A stretch of DNA of 64,000 nucleotides from Tectiglobus sp965215755 (GTDB lineage: Bacteria; Pseudomonadota; Alphaproteobacteria; Rhizobiales; Hyphomicrobiaceae), in assembly GCA_965215755.1 (NCBI GenBank), contig OZ244119.1, forward strand, positions 4,712,001 through 4,776,000, in the 5' to 3' direction. The position numbers and the translations under genes were made by a program. Below are positions 62,603 to 64,000 of the stretch, in pieces. The notes under the pieces are model-generated. The model worked only from the letters and a program-made list of their open reading frames with translations. It was not told where the DNA came from and ran no database searches. Numbering within the stretch: position 1 is the stretch's first letter; each line of letters begins with the position of its first letter.

Positions 62603-62972
62603 GCGCGCTCCTAAGCGATTCTGGTTGACACTCAACCCCAAAATGGTACCGCATAGCGCGCCAGTTACAAGCTTAAAGTTCCGCCAAATCAATATGTTAG
62701 CAGCAAGGCCAGTATAGTGCTGCCAGAGTTGACACGCACTCCCCAAAGTTGCCCTGGCAACCGTCAACCCGATGTCCGATTTTGCCTTCTGTAGGAAGCT
62801 GAAGCGCACCATATATTGTTAGACCCTGGGGCAGATTGGTGCCGGGCCCGGTTCGCAGGATCTGTCAGCGCCTGTCGAATTCTGCCCGCCGAACTCACGC
62901 TACTCGGCCGTATCGCCAGTTGCGGAAGTGCGGTTTCAGCCCGACACGGGTCACGACAAGAGGAGGATGCCA
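62603..62972. other. 370-base intergenic region
   Basis: Divergent promoter region between usg and a membrane protein. The frame continuing usg upstream is not protein-like. A TTGACA hexamer occurs near 62735 without a convincing -10 partner. No RNA gene or repeat recognised. Confidence 0.4.
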
Positions 62973-63362
62973 ATGCAGACTTCAATTTATTTGGCGAAAT
63001 TGATCGGTCCGGTCCTTGCACTTGCCGGTGCGGGTTTTCTGCTCAACCGTGCGGCATTTGCAAGGTTCGCAAATGACTTCGTCGGAAATCCGGGTTTTAT
63101 CATGATGTCTGGTTTTCCGGCACTGCTTGTCGGACTGGCCATCGTGAATGCTCACAACATCTGGGTTGCCGACTGGCCGGTGATCATTACTGTTCTCGGT
63201 TGGGCTGCCGTCGCGAGTGGCATACTACGGATCACAATGCCAGACATGCTTCGCCATGTTGGTCGCTCGCTGCTCAATGCGTCATGGTTTATTGTTGCGG
63301 AAGCCATCCTCCTGATTGGTCTTGGCGGTTGGTTGAGCTATGTCGGTTACATCGCGAATTGA
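62973..63362 (+). CDS. small polytopic membrane protein
   Basis: A 129-residue protein with about four hydrophobic helices (about 9-27, 37-57, 64-85 and 102-124), starting at ATG 62973, which has AGGAGG exactly 6 bases upstream (a second ATG at 62967 would be too close). An internal segment VNAHNIWVADWPVIITVLGW has a His and Asp in the membrane that may be functional. No family recognised. It is convergent with the DUF4349-like gene. Confidence 0.75.
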   Translation: MQTSIYLAKLIGPVLALAGAGFLLNRAAFARFANDFVGNPGFIMMSGFPALLVGLAIVNAHNIWVADWPVIITVLGWAAVASGILRITMPDMLRHVGRSLLNASWFIVAEAILLIGLGGWLSYVGYIAN

Positions 63363-63374
63363 CGAAACTCGTTC

Positions 63375-63401
63375 GTTGCCACTCAGAACTGGAGTGGCAA
63401 C
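63375..63401. terminator. 10-bp hairpin between convergent genes
   Basis: GTTGCCACTC (63375-63384) and GAGTGGCAAC (63392-63401) pair perfectly around a 7-base loop. Both genes end within 20 bases (stops at 63362 and 63421). There is no T tract on either side, so termination may be partial, but the position suggests a shared bidirectional transcript end. Confidence 0.55.
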
Positions 63402-63420
63402 GCTCTGACACAAGCCCGAA

Positions 63421-64000
63421 CTATCTCCCGTTTTGATCCGCATCCTTGATCATTCGAGCTGCCTTTCCAAACAGGAAGGCTACGACTAACCCGGTGAATG
63501 CCGCGGCTGCCAACACCAGCCACAGTAGGGCGTATGCCTGGGCCGTCCAGGCAAAAGTGGTCAGGAGACGCTTCCACATAGAGATATTGCGGACAATCTG
63601 GTGGCGTGTTTCTGCAAGCAGGACCTTGACGGTGACGAATTCATTCTCGACATCGAAGTCGCCCAGACTGACGCCCAGTGCTTGAATCGATTGTTCGAGA
63701 TTCAGGATCTGTTTTTCCAGCTCCACCATTGCGCCGATGTCGCCTTCGCGCCGCTTCAAATCCATCAACGCCTTGCGGGAAGTTTCAAGTGACTTCCGCT
63801 TAGCCTGAAGATCGCGGTACTCATTCGTTTTGTCCGACTTGTTGATCGTGAGTTCGTGGAGCTTCCCGATCGTCTGAACCTCGGCCACAAATGGATCGAA
63901 TTTCTGAGGATTAACGCCGATTGCCAGCCTAAGAGATCGCGATCGTTTCAGACCTTGTCGTTGTTCGAATTGAATGAGTGCTGAGTTGTTCTTGATCAGC
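63421..64000 (-). CDS. C-terminal part of a DUF4349-like membrane protein (truncated at the window edge)
   Basis: The frame is open from the right edge and ends with TAG-type stop at 63421, leaving about 193 residues. A segment FDPFVAEVQTIGKLHELTINKSDKTNEYRDLQAKRKSLE, then a long coiled coil (RREGDIGAMVELEKQILNLEQSIQ) and a C-terminal helix at about 20 residues from the end (ALLWLVLAAAAFTGLVVAFLFG), match the DUF4349 layout as I remember it. The GTG at 63888 is inside this region and need not be the start. The 5' part lies outside the window. Confidence 0.6.
   Translation of the reverse strand, partial: LIKNNSALIQFEQRQGLKRSRSLRLAIGVNPQKFDPFVAEVQTIGKLHELTINKSDKTNEYRDLQAKRKSLETSRKALMDLKRREGDIGAMVELEKQILNLEQSIQALGVSLGDFDVENEFVTVKVLLAETRHQIVRNISMWKRLLTTFAWTAQAYALLWLVLAAAAFTGLVVAFLFGKAARMIKDADQNGR

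Overview
The window looks like ordinary chromosome from an alphaproteobacterium, most probably of the Hyphomicrobiales (Rhizobiales) type. The clues are a petABC-type cytochrome bc1 operon, Usg, DUF1285, DUF6111 next to CCA tRNA nucleotidyltransferase, a MoxR/DUF58/DUF4159 operon, a UvrB with a long basic N-terminal extension, and short-form 6-phosphogluconate dehydrogenase. Genes are dense on both strands. No tRNA, rRNA, CRISPR array, prophage or intact insertion sequence was seen. The only mobile-looking element is a 265-bp MITE-like palindromic repeat at about 2.6-2.86 kb.

Layout. 0-4.8 kb: an alpha/beta hydrolase, an aspartate-type aminotransferase and an SLC13/TrkA-C transporter, with the MITE-like repeat between the last two. 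5-9.3 kb: small membrane or exported proteins, a TauE/SafE permease, a DMT exporter and an exported pentapeptide-repeat protein. 9.3-10 kb: a glutathione S-transferase gene whose catalytic Cys codon is an in-frame TGA, followed by a hairpin that fits the bacterial SECIS pattern. This is the most interesting feature here: a candidate selenoprotein, or else a nonsense mutation or base-call error. 10-16.5 kb: uvrB, a second DMT transporter, an NTF2-like protein, pgsA, moaD and moaE. 16.5-23.7 kb: gluconokinase and 6-phosphogluconate dehydrogenase, a two-component flavin monooxygenase (oxygenase plus flavin reductase), a phytoene-desaturase-like oxidoreductase divergent from a 2-hydroxyacid dehydrogenase, and two small proteins.

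23.8-28.2 kb: ilvE lies divergent from a marR / response regulator / histidine kinase operon. The shared promoter region holds a cluster of TTGCC(G)/(C)GGCAA palindromes. 28-38 kb: csaA, a TetR regulator, a methyltransferase and class II aldolase pair, a COG0523 metallochaperone, methylthioadenosine and adenine salvage genes (mtnA, apt, mtnP) interspersed with small membrane proteins, and a creatinase. 38-41 kb: petABC. 41-48 kb: trmL, an ABC exporter, a putative exported lytic-transglycosylase-like protein, a NUDIX CoA pyrophosphatase / DUF6111 / cca operon, and an H-NS-family gene. About 1 kb of lower-GC DNA without a convincing gene follows.

49-64 kb: a phospholipase-C-like/DUF4332 fusion protein, then the MoxR / DUF58 / DUF4159 / membrane-protein operon (minus strand), divergent from DUF1285. 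A TPR protein, pyruvate kinase with a FAD oxidoreductase, usg, a membrane protein and the C-terminal part of a DUF4349-like protein complete the window. Start sites were often moved from the longest open frame to an internal codon with a better ribosome-binding site; each case is stated. All family assignments come from reading motifs by eye, with no database search.
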